64,000 nt of DNA from assembly GCA_905221605.1 (NCBI GenBank), contig CAJNDS010002809.1, positions 10,001 to 74,000 on the forward strand. Reading direction: 5' to 3'. Positions 47,101 through 59,100 of the stretch are shown piece by piece. Numbering within the stretch: position 1 is the stretch's first letter; each line of letters starts with the position of its first letter. The notes beneath the pieces were generated by a model. The model did no database searches. It was not told where the DNA came from and was given only the letters and a program-made list of their open reading frames with translations. Made by a program: the position numbers and the translations under genes. This stretch comes from Symbiodinium natans. Lineage: Eukaryota > Sar > Dinophyceae > Suessiales > Symbiodiniaceae.

Positions 47101-50100
47101 GGCTGTAAACGCAGCCCAGTTTTATGTTTTTTCGAGTGAGGGGCGCTTGATTGAGTCAAAACTGAGGACGCGGAGCAGAACTTGGAAAAGCGTGTTCAAG
47201 CCAGTGACTTTGTAAGTAGTTCTAGAAATGGACATCCAGTCCCTCTCAAACTTTCGCTGTCGCTGAAGCCTATATTCAAAGGCCTTGAGCTTAACTTTTG
47301 CAGTGTTGACATTGTCGTTGTAATTTTAACCGCTGGACAGGAGGCCGAACTCCGAAAAAAAACCGATGACAGCTTAGAAGGCATGGACTCTGCGATCTTG
47401 TTCAAGAAGAAGCTGACCCGAGCACGTGGGGATTCTTGGCAGGGGACAAAAGAACACCGGCCAACTCTCAACCCCCACCCCCCACCCCTAGAGTTTACAA
47501 AGGGTTCTCGAGGAGTTCTGTGTGGCCTGGAATTGCCAGCTAAATTTTCGCGAACTCGCGAAGTTTTAAGAATGGGTTTTTTATTAAAATCTCTCGCGCG
47601 TGAGGAAACAAGGTTTTTGAAGATTTTTGAATAAAGGACTTCTTCGGTTTTCTTAAAACTTCGTTCGTTCTTAAAAGACTCAGCTGCTCAAATTTTCGCC
47701 GGCCTCAGGATGAACGCAGACCCATTTTCCAAACACTGTTAGAACCGCTGCTTTTGCCAGGGAAGGGTTCTGAGTTCAACGGCAACACGCCTTCGCGACA
47801 ATGTCTGATGGGTGCAGCAGCCTTCTCGGAGCGGTCAAGTGTATTTTGCTTCCAGTTGTAGCTTCTTAGAAGCCGAAGAGCTCCTTGCCCCCGGAGGCGG
47901 TGGCGAGACTGCCGCAGTGGCCGACTCCCGACTCCACGCGTGGTGTCCACGTTTCCCTCCTACGTGTTGGGCCCGGCCCAGCGCGTGAACACTTTCCTCG
48001 TGTTCCTGAACGGCCCGTTTCTGGGGCGGCAGGTGAATCCGCAGTCCTTTGGTCGGGACGATGTGCCCGAGCTGAGGATCGCCTTTGGCGCGCCGTCGGA
48101 CTTCAGCAACCTGCAGGAGTTTTGCAAGATGATGTGGCAATCGTGCCTGGCGTCGGCCCAGCAGGAATAACGCAAGTTCGCGAAGCACGGGCAATGCAGC
48201 CCCTTTCCCCCAGCCCAGCTGTAGCGAGCACTCAGTGGCATCCATCCGCTCCCGCTGCATCACTGTTCTTCATTGACATTGATGTTGGCCTGCGTCAATC
48301 AAGCCCCAGTCCTTCTCGTTCAGTTGTCAGCAGCGGGAGCGCTTTCCCATTTATGGTTGTGGTGCCGACCACTGTCTTCAGCAAGCTTGGAGATCATTCC
48401 ACATGTTCTGCGCGATCTGAAGTTCTGCGTTCTGACCATGTGTCGGAGCGGTGCGTGCGGAGGAGTCGTCCAGTTTGAGAGTGCAGAGCACATGCAGGAC
48501 TTCGGGGTGGTCGGCCGAATGATTCCCACACGCGCGGAGTGTGCGGATGTGCCCTCTGGAGAAGGTTCTGGAGTGGCTTCGGGCGACGGACTCGGAGGAG
48601 GGGAGGCCGCTACGTCACGTGCTGTGGCGAGAAGGCGCTCCATTTTGTCGCGCAGGCCAAGTACCAAAAGTTTTTGGTGAGCCGTGCGTGCTAGGTGTGT
48701 ACCTGGCTTGGGTCGGCCGACATGTCGCGGTCGCCTTTGCTCCCGCTGTCCTGGTTCTGGAGCCCGCGGCTCGTCCAGGAATGTCTTGGCCGGTAGATTG
48801 CAACCAAAGCTTGTGGCCCGGTTTCAGGGTGCGGTTGGTCTCAAGCTGGTGGCAGGTCGACTGGAGATCGTCGGTGCAACGCAGTGCGTGGCGCCACGCC
48901 TGTTCAACTTGACAGCCCCCACTACGGAAGGCCGCCCCAAACCCTAAACCTTACACAGGAATCTCAGGAAGAAGCTGGAAGCTAATAAACCCTAAGCCCT
49001 GCACAAGCCCCAGGAAGCTCCCCAGAGGCCCGGACTCCAAGACCTGAAGCTCAACTACCATCGTGGAGAGTTTCATAACATCAGTCGTTATAGTCGTTGT
49101 TGCAAAGCCTCGCCCTCTCACTTGAAAGGTTAACCCCAGGCACTCTGTCCGACGCCCCGAATCCCAAACCTTGGGCCCAAAAGCCGAAACCCTAACAAAA
49201 ATATTAATTGAATCTGCGGTAGACAGGACGCTGCGGGAACGGCGCCTGTTTGACGTCGAGGTTGAGGTGATCCTGGCGGATGATGCGATGATTCAGCTTG
49301 GTCCTTGGGTGGGGTTGCTTGAAGTTTTTTGGGGTTTTTGGGGTTTAGGGTTCCGGGTTTAGGCCTTAGGGAGTTTGGGGCTCAGGGTCGTTTAATTTTT
49401 GGGGCTTGTTTTGCAATCACGTTTAGTTACGCATTTTTAGGGGATAGATTCGGGCGATTCAGGTTGACGTTGGCCGAAAACCTCCCAGCCCTATTGCCTC
49501 AGGGCCAAGGCCAGTTCAACCCTTTTGAAAGAACAGGTTTCCAGCACATATGGTCTAGTTTGGTGTTGGGGAAGTCGGGGCACGTGGATAGATTTGCTGT
49601 GGTGTCAAAGTTTGGGGTAGCCTGTGTTGATGGAATCCCACGTTGCGTACGAAATGCAAACCTAACCACTACAAACCTGAAAACTCCAAGTTGGCCCTTA
49701 AAACCCCGAAAGTTTGGGACTCTAACATACATCATTTCGCCGGCAGTACAGGTTTCGGGCCTTTGCGGTTTGGGGGTCTGGTCCCTAGAGTTCATCGTCT
49801 GTGGCGTGTAAGGTTTGAAAAGAGTGTGTGGAAGTCGCGGTGCTTTTATGAAGGCCTTGAGGAACTCTCATGCCTTGCGACCATAATGCGCAGCCAGGAA
49901 GTGGAGCTTGAGCTCCATGTTGGGTTTAGGCTTTAGGCCCTTTAGGGTTTAGGGATGTTTAGGGATGTTTAGGGTTTAGGGTTAGGGTTTTGGTGCCTCA
50001 ATGGAGAACGTATTTCGGTTCGAAGGCTAAAGCGCGGGGTTTGGCTTTCGGCCCCTCCACCTGCTACCTTTCACTGTTTGCAGGTGCGTAGACATTGGTT

Positions 50101-53100
50101 CTTCTCCTCCAGCCCACCCCAAACCCAATTTGTATCAATGTATAGAGAAGCCCAACCCTGAAACTGAAATCCTTCAACCCAACACGCTAAAGCCTACAAA
50201 CCCCTAAACCCTGAACTATAAGTTTACCACCTGAAAAGGCCCTACACGTACGACTGGACGTGGCGCGTTGAGGCCGGCCCCCGTAACCTGCTCCGGGTGT
50301 TCGGGCTCAGAAGACAGAACTGTGGGGTCGCAGGGGCTCAGTGTTTGGTGTGTTAAGTTTTAAGGGTTTAGAGGTTAGGGTTGTAGAGTTTCAGGTTGTC
50401 AGGGTTTAGGGGTTAATCTGTTAGGGTTTTGGGAAACTAGGTTTTAGTTTTAGGGCGGAAGTGTTTTCGGATTTTCCGCTTTCAGGGACGAAGCTGCTTC
50501 TACGGAGCCTTTTACGGTTTCTTCGGCATTTCCCTACATGGGCTATTATACCCTATAACCCCTTAAGAAGGCCCTTTATAGGGTTGGTTAGGGGATTAGG
50601 AGGCCTAATAGCCCATGTTGGTCTGAGTTCAGGGGCCATGTTCGGGACGCAGCTCCTGAGGCGCTTAGGTTTAGGGTTTAGGGGTTAGGGGTTAGGGTTT
50701 AGGGTTTAGGGTTTAGGGTTTAGGGTTTAGGGTTTAGGGTTATCAACCTCAAAATCGAAGTGCTCAAACCCCCCCCCCTCCCCCCTTGCTGCTCTGGATT
50801 CAAGTCGCCCTGTAGCCCAGAGTGGGAACTCTGCTGAAATCCTGGGTCAAGGTGCAGGGGTTCAAGAGGTGTAGTCCTGCACGTAGACCCCCAGAGCAGG
50901 CGCAGCCAGAACTGAATCCCCAAACCTCAAGCAATCCTGAATCCTTCAAGGACGGACCCTTCATCATTACGATTCTTCCGCCCTAAAGCCCATTGCTTTC
51001 AACCTTGAGCCCGACTTCCTAAAACCCTAAGTCCTCACATCCTCAACCCGACGCTGGCGGCAAGGGACGCCATCAGTTCCTCTCTTCGCTGCGCGTGGCG
51101 CCAGCTGCAGTCCCCCGGCGGCCCCTAAACCCTAACCCTGAACCCTCAACCCTAAAACCCTAAACTCTAAACTCTTTTTCTATCAGTTTACGGTTCAGGG
51201 TCTAAGGTTTAGGTTTTTCGGGTTGCAACGCGTCAGGGGGTTAAATGGCCTTGGGACTTAGGATGGTCTTGTTGAGGTGCTCTATTATATAAATAGGTTT
51301 TCATGTTGCTAGAGATTTCTAGATAACACTACTGTCATTTGTTATTGCTATGATTATTAATCTGCTTATCATAGTAGCATATTACTATATCATTCTGCTT
51401 TCATTAGCCTAGGGTGTTGGCGGCTTTGGGGGGGGGGGGGGGGGCGGTGAACGAGCCGAGGTTGAGAGCAGTCTTGGGAGGGCCGCTTGAGCATGCCCAG
51501 GGGAGGGCCGAGTCTCATATGCCCACTTAAGGCTAGGTGTGGAGTCCCTCTAAACCCTAAACCCTAAACCCTAAACCCTAAACCCTAAACCCTGGTTTGA
51601 GGGCTTAACCAGGGAGCAGCTGCCTCAACTCGAAGCCCAGTGCGGTGCCTAGGGACGTAGTAAAGCCCCCAGATTTACCGCACATACCCTAGAATACGCG
51701 AAGCCCTAGACACCCTACACCAAATACCCAAAATGCACTCAACCCTAAACCCTAAGTTTCTCTCAGTTTAATTTACCAGAAATACCCCCCCGGCTAGTTC
51801 GAGGAGCTCCTAACTCCTAACTCCTAACTCCTAAACCCTAAACCCTAAACCCTAAACCCTAAACCCTAAACCCCCCAAACCCCAAACCCTAAACCCTAAA
51901 CCCAAAACCCTATAAACCCTAAACCGCTTTGTGGCCATCAAGGCAGAATCGATCCCGCTGGAGATCGACGACCTCTTCGTCGTGGACGAGGGGCGCTCCT
52001 GCCTCCCAGCAGCACCCCTGGGGGTTAGGGTTTAGGGTTTAGGGTTTAGGGCTTAGGGTTTAGGGTTTAGGGTTTAGGGTTTAGGGGTTAGGGTTAGGGT
52101 TTAGGGTTAGGGTTTAGGGTTTAGGGTTTAGGGTTTAGGGTTTAGGGTTTAGGGTTTAGGGTTTTGGGTTTTGGGTTTTGGGTTTTGGGTTTTGGGTTTA
52201 GGGTTTAGGGTTTAGTGTTGTTGAGGCAGACCCCTCTAAACCCCGAAGAGCCAAAAACCCTAAAACCCCCTTAAACCCCTGAGCCCCTAATTATTCTTAC
52301 CTTCAAAGGGTTCTGAAGTAATTTGGGGCCCCTGGGCGAAGACCGTAAATCCCCAAAGCCCCCTAACACCCCTGAACCCGAAAAAAAGACATTCTTACCT
52401 TCTTTAAAGGATCCTGAAGGTAGGGCCCCTTGAGGTTGTGCAGGGAATAAGGGGGTCCCCATTTACGGGCTCATACGAGGGGACCATGCAACTTCCCTAG
52501 ATAAATGATTTCGTAGAAGCCCCGGAATCCCAAAGCCCGAAGTCTCAAAGCCCTAAACCCTAAACCCTACACCCTTCGGAGTCTGACACTGGGTTCTCAA
52601 AGTTTGCATTTGCATCCCTTTTGAGGGTTTAGGGTTTAAAGTTTAGGTGTAGGGAACCCCATATGTAGAGCACGGCGCCCCTATGAAAAGGACCGCGAAA
52701 TGTGCTTCTTTTTGAGTTGTCCACTTGCTAGGAAATAATGGAGTTGTCTTACCATGGATTAGGATGAAGGGCTAAGGGTTAGGGTCCTTAAATTCACTTG
52801 GGGGTTTAGGGTTTCTATGGGGCTCCATAAGCTTGTGAGTACCTTAGTTTAACCCAGGAGAGCACCAAGCTCAGGGTTTGGGGTTCCTTTTGGGGGGCGG
52901 GGCACCCTGAAGTTAAGCCCCAAAGCCTAAAAACCGTGCGATCCTAGGCATCTGCAATGGGGCCCTGACCCAGCCCTGACCTAGCCCTAAACCCTAAACC
53001 TTAAACCCCAAACCCTAAACCCTAAGCACTAAACCCTAAACCCTAAACCCTAAGCCCGAAGCCCCAAGCCCTAAACCCTAAACCCTAAACCCTAAACGTA

Positions 53101-56100
53101 GTCTAGGCGACTTGCCAGGTGTTGAGGCGGACCCCCCTTGCCGCTCCAGCACATCTGCAAGGAGCTTCGACAGCTCCTCGGCCTAAACCCTAAACCCTAA
53201 ACTCTAAACTCTAAACCCTAAACCCCAAACCCCAAGCCCTAAACCCCTAAACCGTACTTCCCGCATGGAGACCTTAAGAGAAACCCCGGGACCATCAGCC
53301 GAAGTTGTACAGCATCTCCCTCCCAACTTTGATGTGTATTGGGGTTTAGGGTTTAGGGTGTAGGGTGTAGGGTTTAGGGTTTAGGGCAGGGCTTCTTATT
53401 CGATTGCAAAGCCTAAACCTATCTGTAGCCCTGAACCCTAAACCTCTGGGTAGGCCCCCTTCGGATATTTGACATTATCCCTTCATTCTTGGGTTTTGGA
53501 GAGTCGTATCTAGGAGTGTTTTTTGTCAGAGTGTGGTTGAGAGTTTTGGGGGATCGTGCATGAGAGTTTAGGGGCTTGGGGCATAGAGGTTTTAGGGCAG
53601 AAGGTTTTGGTAGTCCATTTAAAGGAGATGAAATTATAGCTGTGCACTTCCGCGTCAGAGCCTGAAGATATGCTTGCGGTTTAGGGTTTAGGCGGTTTAG
53701 GAATTGTCTATAGGGCTTAAGATACAGGGTTTAGGGTTTAAGAATGAGGGGAGAGGGTGTAGGGAGTAGGGCTTCAGGGTGTGCGCATCTCAAGGGATTA
53801 AGACTCGTACTCCTGAGCTTGTACTCCTAAAGGTTCCCCTGATATAACGTACTCCTAATATGGCCCTAAAACTGCCTTAAGGAGTTTCAACATAGGTTCC
53901 CAAAAAGACCCTTCAGGGCCGAAGGATACAAACCCTAGAGTCGGGATTTCCCCCTTATACTAGCAGCCCTGAATGGGGATATAGTACCCCTTATATAATA
54001 CCCCTTTAAGGACTCTGGGTATGGTTTAGGGTTTAGGGTTTAGGGTCTAGGGTCTGGGGTCTAGGCTCTCGGGTTTAGGGTTCAGGGTCTAGAGTTTAGA
54101 ACATCCCAACCCCTAGAGCATCAAAGGTGGATGCGTGGAATCGGAGGATAGCCAGCCTGGCAATGTGGTGGTCAGCGACTGCCGCACGGAGCGTTCCGCC
54201 AAGGCCTTGCGTTTCTCCTGGGGCTGTGAGGTCCCAGGTTACGGTTTGGGGTTTGGGGTTAGGGTTTAGGGGGGTCCTCAACCCCAAACCCAAAACCCCT
54301 TAAACGTGGGCGTAGGGGTTTTACCTTAAGAGCCCCAAAACAGCGCATGCCTTGTAGTTAGTTTTCTTCTAGACCCAGTGTAGGATGCTGAGGCTGTTGG
54401 GGGTACTTGAGGTCTTAAGGCCTGGGGAAATGGGGCGCCCAGGAAACTGTTGCGCGTCGACAGTTTACTATAGCAGGAGGCTCCTTTAAGTGCCTTGTGG
54501 ATGGCTCCAATTTTCCTAAGAGTTTCTTAGACCCCCAAACCCTAAACCCTAACAAACCCCTAGTTAGTGATACTCAACACTGAGCAAGCTGCACCCTACT
54601 CCCAAGACCTTCCCAACTGTATTCTTCCACTTGTGTAGATGGACTGACTTGAGGCTTTCAAGATTCAAGAGTGTTGTGTGTGTGTGTGTGTGTTTTGTTT
54701 TGCTTTTGTCTCTTACTGTCGGTTGGAAGCTTGGGTTTAAGGACAGACTTGGGTGTTTAGGGCTGATGCGGATGAAGTTTCAGCGAAATCCAGAAAGCTT
54801 CTGCTTCCGCGGCCCTAAACCCTAAACCCTAAACCCTAAACCCTAAACCCTAAACCCTAAACCCTAAACCCTAAACCCTAAACCCTACACCCTAAACCCT
54901 AAACCCTAAACCCTAAACCAGGAGACGGCGCATGTCATGCGTAATCGGCGCGTGAGCCAGCCGCCCTTGCCGGTGTGCCGGAGTCCCAGGTGGCAGAGGC
55001 TACAGACCCCCTGCGCTGAACCGCTAAACCCTAAACCCTAAACCCTAAACCCTAAACCCTAAACCCTAAACCCTAAACCCTAAACCCTAAACCCTAAACC
55101 CTAAACCCTAAACCCCGAAGCGAATCTTAGACCCTAAACAGTCGTAAACTTCGGAGCCCTGCAGCGCGCCCTAAACCAAAATCCTAAACGAACCTGTGGC
55201 ATCATGCTTCCTAGGTAGGATTACGGGGGACCCTTAAAATGGAACCCTTCTCAACACTCTTCTGGCTCTTAGACAGGGACTTATTGAGAGGGTCAATATC
55301 CTCAAGGGTCCCCCTATAGAGAGGGTCTAAAGCTAGGAGACATGAGGCAGCTGCTTTGGCTGTTGTACAAATGCTCCCACATGCCTCCGTTGCCCCCAAT
55401 TTTGTGCACTCTTCAAAGCAGGAGTTCGCCTGGGGGAGTGTGCTACCTGGAAATTGGGGATTCTCTGAAGTAAGGGCCCTTTAGTTTAGGTACCTGTATA
55501 ATACAGCGCGTCGTATGAACATCTTATTCAAACCCTCACCCTAAGCCTGTAAGCTAAGCCGCAAAGGGTCTAGGGTTTGGGTTAACTGGCGCCTAGGTCT
55601 TCTACGAGCGGGCATGCCATGGTGTTTTGATGTGCATCATCAGTTGCCCTGTAGCAAAAAACGAGAGCCCCAAACCCTAAACCCTAAACCCTAAACCCTA
55701 AACCCTAAACCCTAAACCCTAAACCCTAAACCCTAACCCTAAACCCTAAACCCTAAACCCTAAACCCTAAACCCTAAACCCTAAACCCTAAACCCTAAAC
55801 CCTAAACCCTAAACCCTAAACCCTCCTTCTTCTTCGTCTTCCTAAGGCGCGCGCCTCCTCCCGTCGGCCCCCGAGTTCACCAACCTCGAGTCGTGCGCGC
55901 GGCTGAACCAGGCGTGGGGGAGGGTTTAGGGTTTAGGGTTTGGGGTTTAGGGTTTAGGGTTTAGGGTTTCGGGTTTAGGGTGGAAGGGCCCCTGCAAAAC
56001 ATGCCTCGAATAGGGTTTACAGCTTCGGGTGGGAGATGAATAGGGTTCAGGCTATAGGGTTGATAGGGTTTAGCGTGCAGAGTCTGTGGTTTCGGATTCA

Positions 56101-59100
56101 GCGATTCAGGGTCTATAGGGTTTAGGGTTTAGGGTTTAGTGTTTAGGGTTTAGGGTTTAGGATTTAGGGTTTTAGGGTTGGAGTTTCGTAGCAGGGGGTA
56201 TATTTTGATGCCATTTCGGGGGGTTTGTCTTTACATCATGGGTTCCCCCCCTATATACTACCCCCCCCTAGGTTCCTGCCAGAATGAAGGCTTTCTAGGG
56301 ACAATTATAGCAAGCCTAATAGGGGGGGGGGGGGGTAGTAGTAGCCCCTAAACCCTAAACCCTAAACCCTAAACCCTAAACCCTAAACCCTAAACCCTAA
56401 ACCCTAAACCCTAAACCCTAAACCCTAAACCCTATAGAGGGGGTTAGGGGAACCCATGATTACAGTGCTTTTGCCATTTCAATTTTCCTTGGCTAGGGGG
56501 AACCGTGCTTAGTTGAGGGAGCCGTGGCTCCGGGAGCTGGGAGTGAAAGAAACCTTTAGGGTTTAGGGTTTAGGGTTTAAGGGTTTAGGGTTTAGGGTTT
56601 AGGGTTTAGGTTTTGGGCTCTCCTCCTCAGGTGGTGCTCTCGCGGTCGAGCCAGGCAGATCTGGTCGTCCTGAACCTCGCCGCCACAGAGGGGGGAAACT
56701 TCAAAAGGGACCAGACAACATGATCCTAAGCCTAAATCCCTAAAACCCTACAACCCTAACCCTAAAATCCTAAATCCTAAAACCCTATTTTCCCTAAAAC
56801 CCTAAAACCGGATTTGGGCGATGAGCGCGCGTAGCATCTGAACGTGTGCCCAAACCCAGAAGCCAATGCCAAAGCCCTCAATTCAACACCTGGAACGATG
56901 GGTAGCGGCGGGTAGTAAAGGTGGCAGTTTGAGTAGTAGTGCCGATGATGGGTAATGGTGGGAATGGCGTGAAATGGTGGGTAATGGTAGGAAGGGTGTG
57001 AAATGGGGGGTAGATGGCGAAAATGGTGAGCAATGGTGGGTCATGGTAGGAATGGTGGGGAATGGATGGAATATACATAAACAAATTTTTTGTATTATCA
57101 AGATCATACGCAAGAATTTCAACATGGTCAGGACAAGTTATAGACAAGTTTAGATCAAACATTAGAAAAGTGAAAAACGTATGTAAATCTTAGTATGTAC
57201 TCGTAGGTGCCATATTTGAAAATGGATATACTTCTTTTGTACTTCATGTATTCCATCGAATGAAATGATTCATGAGTTGTCCAGTACAGATTCGAGGAAT
57301 TATGTTCCTCACAAGCCGTTGCAGAAGAGAAACAGGCAATTTATGAACAGATTGTATTATTTAGGGCTGGATTATCGGGAAAATTTCGAAGCGATTATTG
57401 CGCACTAACTCACAGTGCGATACCCCTTGTTTCGGTCACGCATATCCACTTATAAGCACCCATGAACCTTCTCACCCTAAACCCGAAACCCTAAACCCTC
57501 AACCCTCAACCCTCAACCCTAAACCCTAACTCTGAATGAACCTTCAAAGTGCGATCCTATGGAGCCCCAACGCCTTGCTGGCGCTTCATTGGGGTGAGGA
57601 ATGGTGTGGATCCCTGCAACTATGCCTGTGTAATCCCCAAAGAACACCCCCACCCTTGAGCAACCCTGAACCCTTTTCAACCCGAAAATCTAAACTTCTG
57701 AACCCTTTAAACTCTAGACCCTAAGCCCGAACCTTCCACTTTAAATCCTCGCCCCTGCACCCAGCCCAGGAATCTGCCGGACCCGTGGGGCACCGAGGCG
57801 CACAAAGCGCGCGCCTTCATGACCTACTGCAACACGCTCACTGCAGGTCCGCGAGTTCCCTAGGGACCAAATGAACCCTAAAGCGTTTCATGGTTCATAT
57901 GCCTTAGGGTAAACCATCAAAAGTTGGAACATCATTATCCTCATACCCCAAGAGGGTTCCTAATTGGAATCCCAGTTCCAATTATCCTTAAGCCATGTTT
58001 CAACTTTCTGAAACTTACAGTAGTAGGCAATATAGTCGTAGTATGGGGTTTATGAGCCCAATTTAGGGTTCATTTGGTCCGCGAGGTTCGTACGAGGTTT
58101 AGGGTCTTAGCTTTAGGGTTTGGGGGTTATGGGGTTTTCGGCTTGGGTAAGCAGGGCTAGTTGGCTTAGGCTGTCGGCTGTAGGGTGTCGGGTGTAGGGT
58201 TTCGGGTTCAGGGTTTCGGGTTTAGGGTTTAGGGTTTCGGGTTTAGGGTTTAGGGTTTAGGGTTTAGGGCTTAGGGCTTAGGGTTTAGGGCTAAGGGCTT
58301 AGGGTTTAGCAGGCTTTCGGGACTTTGGGTTGGTCGCCACGATGCCTGAAATCAGGACCTGAGAGTAGTCTGAGTAGTCGTCCGAGTTGATCGTCGTCAA
58401 CCCTAATCTCTGAGCCCTAAACCGTGAACCCTAAACCCTAAACCCTAAACCCTAAACCCTAAACCCTTAACTCTGAGGGGCTCGAACACTGAATGTTCCA
58501 AAGTTCAAGGTGGACCTGAGGATGTTTAGGGCTTGTTCGGGGTTTGGGCATTTCAGAGGTTTAGGGGTTTAGGGTTTAGGGTTTAGGGGATTGTCAGGGC
58601 TTGGAGGGGTTCAGGGTTTCGGGCTACTGTGCGGAAGGTATAAGGGAGCCTACAGGCTGCGAGCTTCCGAGGATCACGAAGGGAGTGCTTGCATGCACTG
58701 GTCCACTTTAGTGCCAGAGTCGTGTGCGTTAAACCCTAAACCCTAAACCCTAAACCCTAAACCCTAAACCCGAAACCCTAAACCCTAAACCCTAAACCTC
58801 TCTGAACGCTACATCGTCGTGCTCACTTGGCCTCTTCGTGGCTGTCATTCTGTCCATACCCTAAACCTTAAACCATCCTAGACCCATCTTAAATCTTGCA
58901 ACCCTGACAGACTCGACAGTCCTTAGAACCCGCTTTGTGTGCTTCGACCGTGTAAGGGTTTAGGGTTTAGGGTTTAGGGTTTAGGTTTTAGGGTTTGGGG
59001 TTTAGGGTTTAGGGCTTACCTCTAGCACCTTTGACTCTTACAGCCGTTACCGTAAACACTTGCACAGCCTCCGCTCCAAACCAAGAGCGGGTTCAGGTGC

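Noticed and set aside
49329-49811. 160-codon + strand open frame
   Set aside because: It begins and ends in G-rich repeat-like sequence, shows no motif, and lies just after the donor of a secure transporter exon; treated as intron.
53104-53190. Minus-strand reading AEELSKLLADVLERQGGSAS
   Set aside because: It looks coding, but all frames on both strands are open in this short GC-rich island, so strand and status cannot be decided.
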